From the NCBI GenBank assembly GCA_905373625.1, contig CAJPTS010000096.1, positions 1-7,082 on the forward strand: DNA of 7,082 nt, written 5' to 3'. A program made the position numbers and the translations under genes. The stretch comes from Bacteroidia bacterium. GTDB taxonomy: Bacteria; Bacteroidota; Bacteroidia; Bacteroidales; CAJPTX01. This document shows, piece after piece, positions 1-5,802 of this stretch. Below the pieces are notes generated by a model. It saw nothing but the letters and a program-made list of their open reading frames with translations. It ran no database searches and had not been told where the DNA came from. Within the stretch, counting starts at the first letter, position 1. Each line of letters starts with the position of its first letter.

Positions 1-1
1 T

Positions 2-67
2 TACCTCGTACTTCTTTTTCTAAAGAAGGGAGTTTACTTTGTACTTTGTACCTCGTACTTCGTACCT
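2..67. repeat. Degenerate heptamer repeat TACYTYG
   Basis: From 35 to 67 the sequence is four consecutive 7-base units, TACTTTG, TACTTTG, TACCTCG and TACTTCG, followed by a partial fifth TACCT. A shorter copy, TACCTCG plus TACTTC, lies at 2-14. The units share the pattern TAC-Y-T-Y-G. The stretch between (15-34) is not repetitive. No gene overlaps the block. The array may continue left of the window, which cuts into it. Function is unknown. Simple tandem drift in AT-rich intergenic DNA is the plain explanation. Confidence 0.7.
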
Positions 68-285
68 AAAATGTTGCCCGCAACGCTCTGCTGTAGTGAA
101 ACATCGCAAATAATCGCATTGCGTTTTATCAGCGTCTTCGTAGAAATGAGGCATGTCTCGCCCATCGTAACGCCCAGAAATCGTTATAAATCAAAGCGTT
201 TTATAGAAAAAAGAAGAGTTAAGAGTTGCGCAAACCCTTTATTTCGTTTCTCGTCTTAATAATTGGATTTTTCATTTTTCGTACA
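68..285. other. AT-rich intergenic stretch, no supported gene
   Basis: I find no convincing coding region here on either strand. The only open frame (71-259, plus strand, 62 codons) has no recognisable motif, no ribosome-binding site and a composition rich in Arg, Ser and Cys typical of chance frames. Positions 280-300 contain a TA-rich imperfect palindrome, TACATTATGTATTATGTA, which runs into the end of the endonuclease remnant on the minus strand. The stretch lies downstream of the leftward gene block and could hold its transcript end, but I see no GC-rich hairpin with a T-run. Confidence 0.55.
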
Positions 286-554
286 TTATGTATTATGTAA
301 TAGTTCAATAAAATTGGAAAGCGTAAGAATTTTGGAACGATAACTTCTATCAAAAGTACAAATGTGACTATTAGGAACAACTAGGGTTACGCCTGCATTT
401 GTCATTTCAGATAATTGCATCTTCGAGATCCCTTTTTAAAACCTGATTGGTGGCTGCCAGTAGTTCCTACATCGTTTGCTGTAATATAGCGGAAAAAGTT
501 TTTTTTGCCGTGTTCTACGACTTGCACGACTTCTGCAATTATCGCACTCCTCAT
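286..554 (-). pseudogene. EcoRII-type restriction endonuclease, internally deleted remnant
   Basis: Two pieces of a type II endonuclease of the EcoRII family survive. The first opens at ATG 554-552, overlapping the methyltransferase stop as ATGA, and reads MRSAIIAEVVQVVEHGKKNF, then FRYITANDVGTTGSHQSGF up to about base 438. It matches the EcoRII N-terminal signature with NDxGxTGxHQxG. This frame then runs through unrelated residues to a TGA at 404-402. The second piece, in another frame (about 435 to the TAA at 288-286), reads KGISKMQLSEMTNAGVTLVVP and later SYRSKILTLSNFIELL, matching the last ~48 residues of EcoRII-like proteins (EcoRII itself, from memory, ends with a similar EGVSLAQ...GVRLVVP...LMTLGAFIAEL segment). 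EcoRII has about 404 residues, so roughly 300 residues including the PD-(D/E)XK nuclease core are gone, and the join near 435-440 is out of frame. No active nuclease can come from it. The family call is from remembered similarity. Confidence 0.85.
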
Positions 555-1519
555 CGGCTTAGCATATAGGTCACTACACTTTTTCCGACAAACTCAATAA
601 GCGGTACTACTACGGAGTTACCCATCTGCCTGTAAGCTTGAGTCCGACTCACGGCAGACAGTATAAACGCGTCTGGGTAGCCCATGAGCCGTGCGCACTC
701 TCTCGGGGTTAGACGTCTGGGATTTTGCCCTTCTTGCGGGATCAGGATCTCTGATCCGTCCTTGTGATATCGGGCACTCAGCGTACGCGCAATCCCTCGC
801 ACGTCTACCAAACCATAACCAAAACCATTTCCCTTAGCGCGGTGTTTCGCCTCGTAAGCCTGCAAATATGCCCACAACTTATCCGAGAGTGTATACACTG
901 GCTCTACCTCAGACTCTAAGATAGAACTCAGTCTACACGTCTGCTGCTCGGGGGATGGGAAAGTATAGTGCTGTTTAGAGCCGTAATATTCGTTGTTAAA
1001 GCCTACCATGAAGACTCGCTCTCGGTGCTGAGGAACGAAATCTCTCGCATCAAACACTCGGAAATATAAGCTGTAATTCAATGCAAGTAGCGTCTGTGTA
1101 ATGGTTTCAAAGGTTCTCCCTTTATCATGCGACAGGAGGTTTTTTACATTTTCCAAGAAAAAGGCTTTAGGACGGTGGCGAGCCAAGATGTCTGCAACCT
1201 CAAAGAATAGTGTTCCTTGTGTTTTGTCTAGAAAACCCGTTTCGCGTCCGAGGCTCAATTTCTTAGATACGCCCGCCAGCGAAAATGGCTGACACGGGAA
1301 ACCTGCACAGAGGAGGTCAAAGTCGTGCGGGATTGCCGCCTTCGTTGCCTCCAAACGAATATCGCCTAAAGGCAATTCGCCGTAATTCGCGTAGTAAGTC
1401 TGTTGGGCATACTTGTCCCATTCGCTTGAGAAGACACATTTACCCCCTAACCGCTGTAATGCCAAACGAAAACCGCCTATACCAGCAAACAGATCTATGA
1501 ATGTAAAAAGTGGTTGCAT
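551..1519 (-). CDS. DNA (cytosine-5-)-methyltransferase, Dcm/M.EcoRII-like (predicted CCWGG)
   Basis: Transfers a methyl group from S-adenosylmethionine to C5 of cytosine in DNA. From the chosen Met (322 residues) the conserved motifs are in order: I, FAGIGG (11-16), binding AdoMet; IV, GFPCQPFS with catalytic Cys76; VI, LENVKN with Glu123; VIII, QHRERV (164-169); IX, RTLSARYHKDG (245-255); X, QAYRQMGNSVVVP ending the catalytic fold. The recognition region includes KHRAKGNGFGYGLV followed by RTLSARYHKDGSEILI, closely resembling the same stretch of E. coli Dcm and M.EcoRII, so I infer inner-C methylation of CCWGG. It lacks the long N-terminal extension of Dcm (~470 residues). The frame opens further upstream at 1603, but those 28 residues precede the usual start and overlap the neighbouring gene end, so Met at 1519 fits the family better. 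No clear Shine-Dalgarno is seen for either. Its stop overlaps the start of a broken cognate endonuclease gene, so it is probably an orphan now. All catalytic residues are intact. Confidence 0.93.
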   Translation of the reverse strand: MQPLFTFIDLFAGIGGFRLALQRLGGKCVFSSEWDKYAQQTYYANYGELPLGDIRLEATKAAIPHDFDLLCAGFPCQPFSLAGVSKKLSLGRETGFLDKTQGTLFFEVADILARHRPKAFFLENVKNLLSHDKGRTFETITQTLLALNYSLYFRVFDARDFVPQHRERVFMVGFNNEYYGSKQHYTFPSPEQQTCRLSSILESEVEPVYTLSDKLWAYLQAYEAKHRAKGNGFGYGLVDVRGIARTLSARYHKDGSEILIPQEGQNPRRLTPRECARLMGYPDAFILSAVSRTQAYRQMGNSVVVPLIEFVGKSVVTYMLSR

Positions 1520-1590
1520 GGGTGGTGGGAAAAGACTGCCCGCTTCTTTAAGCGTGTTTCCGTTTACGCCACGGCTTGTTGTAGTATGTG

Positions 1591-2670
1591 TTACCATCCC
1601 CATCCTAGGTCTAGTTTCAGGCGAAGGTAAAAATCATAATCTATACGACGGAGGTCTAGGTCATAATATCCGTTTGCGCCGAATTGGAACGAGGCGTATT
1701 CCCAAAGTCGTTCTTCAAAAAGGAAAGAACCATGGGCTATTTGGCGCTGTGATTGCACATATCCGTCAGACCACATGCTGTACGAACGGTAGAGTTCCTC
1801 GCCACGCAGACTAATGAAATTGTGCCCATAAAAATAGCTTGCAGCAATACGCACTTTGTACTTCTCTTTTTGCATTACCGTCCACCAAATTTCAGGGCGT
1901 ATAGCCCAACCATTGCGCTGTGACAGTGGGGTGGGTTTGTGTCCGTCATGGCTAGCAACTGCGGCAATGCGCGCCCCTAAAGAGTGTGCTACGCCGAGAA
2001 AATAAGAATACCCCAGCTCCAGTCCTAAATTGGAGGAGGTAACCACAGGCAGATGCGAAGTATCTATCTGACCACCGTGGTGTCGTGCCAAGAAAAATGC
2101 ATTGTAAGTAATACGATTATCGGGGTTGGGAAGCGCATGTAGCTGAGCACCAAAAAGGAAACGTTCTTCGTCATTGGCATCTTTCCATATAAAGCGATCC
2201 CAGTCAATCCAAGTCTGCAAACGAAACCAACGGGAATCGTAACAGATTTGAGCGCCCGCCTCGGGATTGTGAAGCCATGCGTACTGCATCGAGTATACAA
2301 ATTCGGGCAATGGGTGCACTACAGGCAGAGTACCCAAGGCGCAGTATAGCCCACTATCGCCGAAAAGATGAGCGGCAATGGTAAAAAGAGGGCGCGAGAG
2401 GTAGAGACCGTCCTTTGCCTTACCCTGCATATAGGTGGTAAAGTAGCCCGCCGTGAATTCTAATTTACTCCCGAGTTCTAATGTTGCACTCGGTTTAACA
2501 CTGATGCCGGGTAACGTATAGCCTGGTTTTACGGGGTGACTAAATTCGGCATTGTAAAAATATCCCTCGCTGCGGAGTTGGAAGCGCAGATGTACATCGT
2601 CTGTATCACATTGAGCAAAGCTCCAGCCCGTGAAAAGACATAAAACGAGTAGTGTTATACTAATTCGCAT
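1591..2670 (-). CDS. Secreted, probable outer-membrane beta-strand protein of unknown function
   Basis: I do not recognise a named family. From the Met at 2670 the protein has 359 residues and starts with a clear Sec signal peptide: basic MR, hydrophobic core ISITLLVLCLFTGW, then SFA before Gln20, a good signal peptidase I site. The Cys at 21 is not in a lipobox because Gln precedes it. The rest is rich in Tyr, Trp, Phe and alternating polar/hydrophobic runs, for example FRLQTWIDWDRF and YKVRIAASYFYG, and ends DFYLRLKLDLGWGW, an aromatic C-terminus typical of beta-barrels. This suggests an outer-membrane barrel or porin-like protein, by inference only. The frame extends to a TTG at 2709, but that would put 13 polar residues before the signal peptide, so Met 2670 is preferred. 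It lies 99 bases after the thioesterase and 71 bases before the methyltransferase on the same strand, so co-transcription is possible. Confidence 0.75.
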   Translation of the reverse strand: MRISITLLVLCLFTGWSFAQCDTDDVHLRFQLRSEGYFYNAEFSHPVKPGYTLPGISVKPSATLELGSKLEFTAGYFTTYMQGKAKDGLYLSRPLFTIAAHLFGDSGLYCALGTLPVVHPLPEFVYSMQYAWLHNPEAGAQICYDSRWFRLQTWIDWDRFIWKDANDEERFLFGAQLHALPNPDNRITYNAFFLARHHGGQIDTSHLPVVTSSNLGLELGYSYFLGVAHSLGARIAAVASHDGHKPTPLSQRNGWAIRPEIWWTVMQKEKYKVRIAASYFYGHNFISLRGEELYRSYSMWSDGYVQSQRQIAHGSFLFEERLWEYASFQFGANGYYDLDLRRIDYDFYLRLKLDLGWGW

Positions 2671-2769
2671 TGTGTTTTTAGTCGTAAGATTTTGTATCCT
2701 CCTAAACAAAAGTTTTAGGCGATACCGTCGCTTTCATTTCCATGCATAATGTACAGGTAGGCAGCATTC

Positions 2770-3225
2770 TTATTTTTGTTCGTAACGTTTTATTTGTTCA
2801 ACCCAACTCGGCAGTAGAGGGATGGAATGTAATTCACGTGCATGGTAGCCCACCATTACCGACTCCGCAATAGTATGAATTTGCGTACGGTCGGGTGTTG
2901 CAATGGCTTGTTCCATGATGAAAGACTTCTCGCCAATATCGGGCAAGACGCGCGTAAAAACAGCGACGCGAGATTCTAAGAAAATGGGCTGCAAAAAGTC
3001 TATAGATAGGTGAGCAATAATGACAATGGCAGCATCCCAATTGGGGCGAGGCGAGAGGAGATCTTCGAAATAATGTAAGCGTCCTAGGTCAAAGAACTGT
3101 TGGTGCACCGAGTTATTTACGTGTCCGAGCCGATCAAGATCCGAGAAACGAACCTGTAACGAATAGAGACAACGGAACGCTGAAAGAAATTCTGTAGGAT
3201 GCTCGCGGGCAAGTTCTCGTCGCAT
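2770..3225 (-). CDS. Acyl-CoA thioesterase, hotdog fold (4HBT/FadM-YbgC-like)
   Basis: Predicted cytosolic enzyme hydrolysing acyl-CoA thioesters to free acid and CoA; the natural substrate cannot be read from the sequence. The 151-residue length is normal for a single-domain hotdog thioesterase. Residues 25-38, VRFSDLDRLGHVNN, are the family signature with the likely catalytic Asp31, followed by FFDLGRLHYFED on the long central helix. Residues around 66-80 (AIVIIAHLSIDFLQPIF) and IGEKSFIMEQAI fit the sheet strands of the fold. The ATG at 3225 is the only upstream Met in frame, and a TAACTTTG box lies 26 bases upstream on the same strand, leaving a short leader and supporting this start. It is the first gene of the leftward block and divergent from the phosphohexomutase. 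Whether it shares a function with the downstream membrane protein is unknown. Confidence 0.88.
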   Translation of the reverse strand: MRRELAREHPTEFLSAFRCLYSLQVRFSDLDRLGHVNNSVHQQFFDLGRLHYFEDLLSPRPNWDAAIVIIAHLSIDFLQPIFLESRVAVFTRVLPDIGEKSFIMEQAIATPDRTQIHTIAESVMVGYHARELHSIPLLPSWVEQIKRYEQK

Positions 3226-3250
3226 GGCTGTTCTGTTATTACTACTTTCA

Positions 3251-3258
3251 CAAAGTTA
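3251..3258 (-). promoter_or_regulatory. Bacteroidota-type -7 box TAACTTTG for the thioesterase gene
   Basis: On the minus strand the sequence reads TAACTTTG, an exact fit to the TAnnTTTG -7 consensus used by the Bacteroidota primary sigma factor. The start codon is 26 bases downstream, a plausible leader. No strong -33 TTTG is visible at the usual spacing, so the assignment rests mainly on the -7 box and position. Confidence 0.55.
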
Positions 3259-3286
3259 CGCACTGTGTACAATTAGAATAAGCTAA

Positions 3287-3294
3287 TAACTTTG
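3287..3294 (+). promoter_or_regulatory. Bacteroidota-type -7 box TAACTTTG for the glmM-like gene
   Basis: TAACTTTG matches TAnnTTTG exactly and lies 27 bases before the ATG at 3321, implying a short leader that carries the GGAGG ribosome-binding site. The upstream -33 region has only a weak TGTG at 3264-3267. Together with the mirrored box at 3251-3258 it forms a divergent promoter pair. Confidence 0.6.
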
Positions 3295-3307
3295 CACATG
3301 GAAAATT

Positions 3308-3312
3308 GGAGG
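3308..3312 (+). promoter_or_regulatory. Ribosome-binding site GGAGG deciding the glmM-like start
   Basis: GGAGG ends eight bases before the ATG at 3321, ideal Shine-Dalgarno spacing. An in-frame TTG at 3306 lies against this site, so the longer start that adds MEEER is unlikely. Confidence 0.7.
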
Positions 3313-3320
3313 AAGAGAGA

Positions 3321-4706
3321 ATGGCACTAATAGCTTCGATCTCGGGCATACGGGGCACCATCGGCGGGCGCTCTACAGACGGTCTTAATCCATTAAGTAT
3401 CACACGTTTTGCCTGTGCATACGCCTTTTGGCTACGCGGACGGTGTGGTTTATCAGAAGTAAAGGTTGTCATCGGGCGCGATGCGCGCCTATCGGGCGAC
3501 ATGGTAAATCGTATCGTAGTGGGTGCACTCTTGGGATGTGGCATCGATGTCCTCGATATCGGCTTAGCCACCACTCCGACAGTAGAGATGGCGGTGCTCG
3601 AAAATAAGTCGCACGGAGGGATTGTTATCACGGCCAGTCATAACCCCCGCGATTGGAATGCACTGAAACTGCTCAACGAACGCGGCGAATTTGTTTCCAG
3701 CGCAGATGGGCAAGCCATCCTCAAGACGGCGGAGGCGGCTGACTATCTCTTCCCCTCGGTAGAAGAACTGGGGCATTATACAGAATGTGCGGGAGCTCTT
3801 GAAAGCCACGTGGCGGCGATCCTTGCACTCCCTTATGTAGATACCGAGGCTATTCGTGCTGCACATTTCAAGGTGGCTCTAGATCCTGTTAATTCGGTCG
3901 GGGGCATTGCTGTACCCTATTTGTTACGTGCGCTAGGAGTAGAACAAACAGTGGGGATCAATATGGAACCCACGGGCGATTTTGCACATAATCCCGAGCC
4001 CCTCCCCGCTAATCTCCAAGGACTTAGTGAGCTCATTGTACAAGAGAAGGCTACGGTCGGCTTTGCTGTAGATCCTGACGTAGATCGGTTAGCTATTGTC
4101 TGCGAAGATGGGGCTATGTTTGGCGAAGAGTATACACTTGTTGCGGTTGCCGATTATATTTTGACTCAAAAGCCTGGGGCAACCGTTTCTAATCTGTCAA
4201 GTACTTCTGCGCTGCGAGACATTACCGTATTGCGCGGTGGTAGTCACTACACATCAGCCGTAGGTGAGGTAAATGTTGTTAGTAAAATGCGCGACGTACA
4301 GGCTGTAATCGGCGGTGAGGGGAATGGGGGTGTTATTCTGCCCGATCTCCACTATGGGCGCGACGCATTGGTAGGCATAGCTCTCTTTCTGACCTATCTG
4401 GCCAAGAGCGGTAAAACGTGCACGGAGCTAAAGAAGCAGTATCCTGTTTACTATATGTCCAAGAATAAGATTAGTCTCTCGTCGGCTGTAAACCCAGATA
4501 CGGTGCTCGAAAAGGTCAAACAGCTCTTTGCCACAGAGCGCCTCAATACCGAAGACGGGGTACGTATCGATATGCGCGGGGGATGGATTCACCTGCGCCG
4601 CTCGAATACTGAGCCAATTATTCGCGTATACACCGAGGCGGGTACACAAGAACAAGCAGATGAGTTAGCCTTGAGCATGGTGAACAAGGTGAACGAGATC
4701 TTGTAG
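3321..4706 (+). CDS. glmM: Phosphoglucosamine mutase / alpha-D-phosphohexomutase (GlmM-like)
   Basis: Cytosolic mutase moving phosphate between the 6 and 1 positions of a hexose phosphate; the GlmM role is GlcN-6-P to GlcN-1-P, the step before UDP-GlcNAc for peptidoglycan and LPS. The 461-residue protein has the full four-domain pattern: SISGIRGTIGG near the N-terminus; the phosphoserine loop TASHNP with Ser106; the metal loop DPDVDR (251-256); the sugar loop GEGNGG (332-337); and the phosphate-binding RRSNTEP (426-432). The start is fixed by GGAGG upstream. The sugar loop differs from the GE(Q/N/M)SGH of classical bacterial GlmM and resembles archaeal-type phosphoglucosamine mutases and phosphomannomutase/phosphoglucomutase proteins, so substrate choice is less certain than the fold. 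Bacteroidota commonly carry this version as their GlmM. It is divergent from the thioesterase and is followed 93 bases later by threonine dehydrogenase, which has its own promoter box. Confidence 0.88.
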   Translation: MALIASISGIRGTIGGRSTDGLNPLSITRFACAYAFWLRGRCGLSEVKVVIGRDARLSGDMVNRIVVGALLGCGIDVLDIGLATTPTVEMAVLENKSHGGIVITASHNPRDWNALKLLNERGEFVSSADGQAILKTAEAADYLFPSVEELGHYTECAGALESHVAAILALPYVDTEAIRAAHFKVALDPVNSVGGIAVPYLLRALGVEQTVGINMEPTGDFAHNPEPLPANLQGLSELIVQEKATVGFAVDPDVDRLAIVCEDGAMFGEEYTLVAVADYILTQKPGATVSNLSSTSALRDITVLRGGSHYTSAVGEVNVVSKMRDVQAVIGGEGNGGVILPDLHYGRDALVGIALFLTYLAKSGKTCTELKKQYPVYYMSKNKISLSSAVNPDTVLEKVKQLFATERLNTEDGVRIDMRGGWIHLRRSNTEPIIRVYTEAGTQEQADELALSMVNKVNEIL

Positions 4707-4753
4707 CCCTTACTTCGCTTAAAAGACAAGCTGCCCGCGTAATACCGAATTTG

Positions 4754-4761
4754 TATCTTTG
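4754..4761 (+). promoter_or_regulatory. Bacteroidota-type -7 box TATCTTTG for the threonine dehydrogenase gene
   Basis: TATCTTTG fits TAnnTTTG exactly and lies 38 bases before the ATG at 4800, in the 93-base gap after the mutase gene. A matching -33 element is not obvious. It suggests the dehydrogenase is transcribed at least partly on its own. Confidence 0.6.
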
Positions 4762-4799
4762 CGCGAGAGTAATTCTTGTAAAGAAAAAATAAGAAGACG

Positions 4800-5744
4800 A
4801 TGAAACGGATCTTGGTACTAGGAGCAGGAGGACAGATCGGGTCGGAACTCGTGCCACATTTGCGCAAAGTTTACGGCAATGACAATGTTATAGCGACAGA
4901 CCTGAAGGCGAGTCCTGCACTCGCAGCCGCTGGCCCGTTCGAGAATCTCGATGCCACGCAGGCTACTGCCATTGCAGAGCTCGCAAAGAAATATAAAGTA
5001 GATACGATTTTTAACCTTGTGGCTCTACTATCGGCTCTCGGCGAGCAACGTCCCGAATTTGCATGGCAACTCAACATGGGGGCATTGCTTAATACCCTCA
5101 ACGTGGCAAAAGAGCTCGGATGTGCTGTATTTACGCCGAGTTCCATCGGGGCATTTGGTAATGATACGCCAAAAGATAAAACGCCCCAAGATACTATCAT
5201 GCGCCCCAATACCATGTACGGCGTTTGTAAAGTCTCGGGCGAATTGCTGAGCGACTACTACCATACACGCTTTGGCGTAGATACTCGCAGTGTGCGTTTC
5301 CCAGGTATAATCAGCTATGTTACGCTCCCAGGTGGTGGTACAACAGACTATGCGGTAGAGATTTACTATGCTGCCGTGAAGGGCGAGGAGTTCGTCTGCC
5401 CCATACCTCAAGGCGTCTACATGGATATGATGTATATGCCCGATGCGCTGGATGCTATCGTGCAGCTCATGGAAGCCGATCCCTCCAAACTAAAGCATCG
5501 GAACAGCTTTAATGTTGCTGCTATGAGCTTCGCACCAGAGCACATCTACGCTGCTATCCAGAAAGAGGTGCCGAACTTCAAGATGCGCTACCAAATAGAT
5601 CCTGTACGCGAATCGATCGCGCGCTCGTGGCCGAATTCTCTTGATGACAGCTGTGCACGTGAGGAATGGGGTTGGAACCCCAAATGGGATATGGACTCCA
5701 TGACGCGAGACATGCTACAGCAATTAGCAAAGCAGTTGAAGTAA
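4800..5744 (+). CDS. NAD-dependent L-threonine 3-dehydrogenase, SDR/epimerase-like type
   Basis: Predicted to oxidise L-threonine with NAD+ to L-2-amino-3-ketobutyrate, which 2-amino-3-ketobutyrate CoA ligase then splits to glycine and acetyl-CoA. The 314-residue protein is an extended short-chain dehydrogenase: Rossmann motif GAGGQIG (8-14), the NAD-selective acidic residue Asp34 after the second strand, active-site Ser region TPSSIGAFG (112-120), and YxxxK as Tyr140-Lys144. The segments RFPGIISY, GGGTTDYAVEIYY and SFNVAAMSFAP are typical of the short-chain threonine dehydrogenases known from Bacteroidota and some archaea, and distinguish it from sugar-nucleotide epimerases. It is unrelated to the zinc-dependent Tdh of E. 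coli. No kbl partner is in the window. The ATG starts directly at MKRILVLG, as the family does; there is no clear Shine-Dalgarno. A hairpin with a T-run follows the stop codon. A generic UDP-glucose epimerase label is the usual misannotation. Confidence 0.87.
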   Translation: MKRILVLGAGGQIGSELVPHLRKVYGNDNVIATDLKASPALAAAGPFENLDATQATAIAELAKKYKVDTIFNLVALLSALGEQRPEFAWQLNMGALLNTLNVAKELGCAVFTPSSIGAFGNDTPKDKTPQDTIMRPNTMYGVCKVSGELLSDYYHTRFGVDTRSVRFPGIISYVTLPGGGTTDYAVEIYYAAVKGEEFVCPIPQGVYMDMMYMPDALDAIVQLMEADPSKLKHRNSFNVAAMSFAPEHIYAAIQKEVPNFKMRYQIDPVRESIARSWPNSLDDSCAREEWGWNPKWDMDSMTRDMLQQLAKQLK

Positions 5745-5755
5745 TTGTTTTTGTA

Positions 5756-5789
5756 GGTGGCGGTGCACTAAGGCGTGTCGCCACTTTTT
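5756..5789 (+). terminator. Probable intrinsic terminator after threonine dehydrogenase
   Basis: GTGGCG at 5757-5762 pairs with CGCCAC at 5779-5784, a six-base GC-rich stem extendable by a G-T pair outside, with a 16-base loop that can pair a little further. Five T residues follow directly (5785-5789). It sits 12 bases after the dehydrogenase stop and only 13 bases before the kdsB ATG, so it may terminate or attenuate readthrough. The T-run is short and the loop large, so efficiency is uncertain. Confidence 0.5.
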
Positions 5790-5802
5790 GTATAGCGAAA
5801 AG

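Noticed and set aside
71..259. 62-codon plus-strand open frame in the left intergenic region
   Set aside because: No motif, no ribosome-binding site, odd Arg/Ser/Cys-rich composition, and no neighbour context; a chance frame.
286..554. Two small functional genes rather than one broken gene
   Set aside because: Both pieces match opposite ends of the same endonuclease family, in the right order and strand, which is best explained by deletion within one gene.
1520..1603. Longer methyltransferase start at 1603 adding 28 residues
   Set aside because: The added residues lack homology to the family, overlap the end of the upstream gene, and the FIDLFAGIGG motif normally lies close to the N-terminus, as it does from Met 1519. 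It is not fully excluded, as neither start has a clear ribosome-binding site.
1413..1814. 133-codon plus-strand frame opposite the methyltransferase and membrane-protein junction
   Set aside because: It lies antisense to two genes with strong support and shows no recognisable domain.
2701..2719. CCTAAA/TTTAGG inverted repeat between the thioesterase and membrane-protein genes as a terminator
   Set aside because: The stem is six mostly A-T pairs with no T-run on the minus strand, too weak to call a terminator; an AGGAGG there is also about 27 bases from the chosen ATG, too far for a ribosome-binding site.
4800..5744. UDP-glucose 4-epimerase as the function of the SDR protein
   Set aside because: The C-terminal segments (GGGTTDYAVEIYY and SFNVAAMSFAP) match short-chain threonine dehydrogenases better than sugar epimerases.
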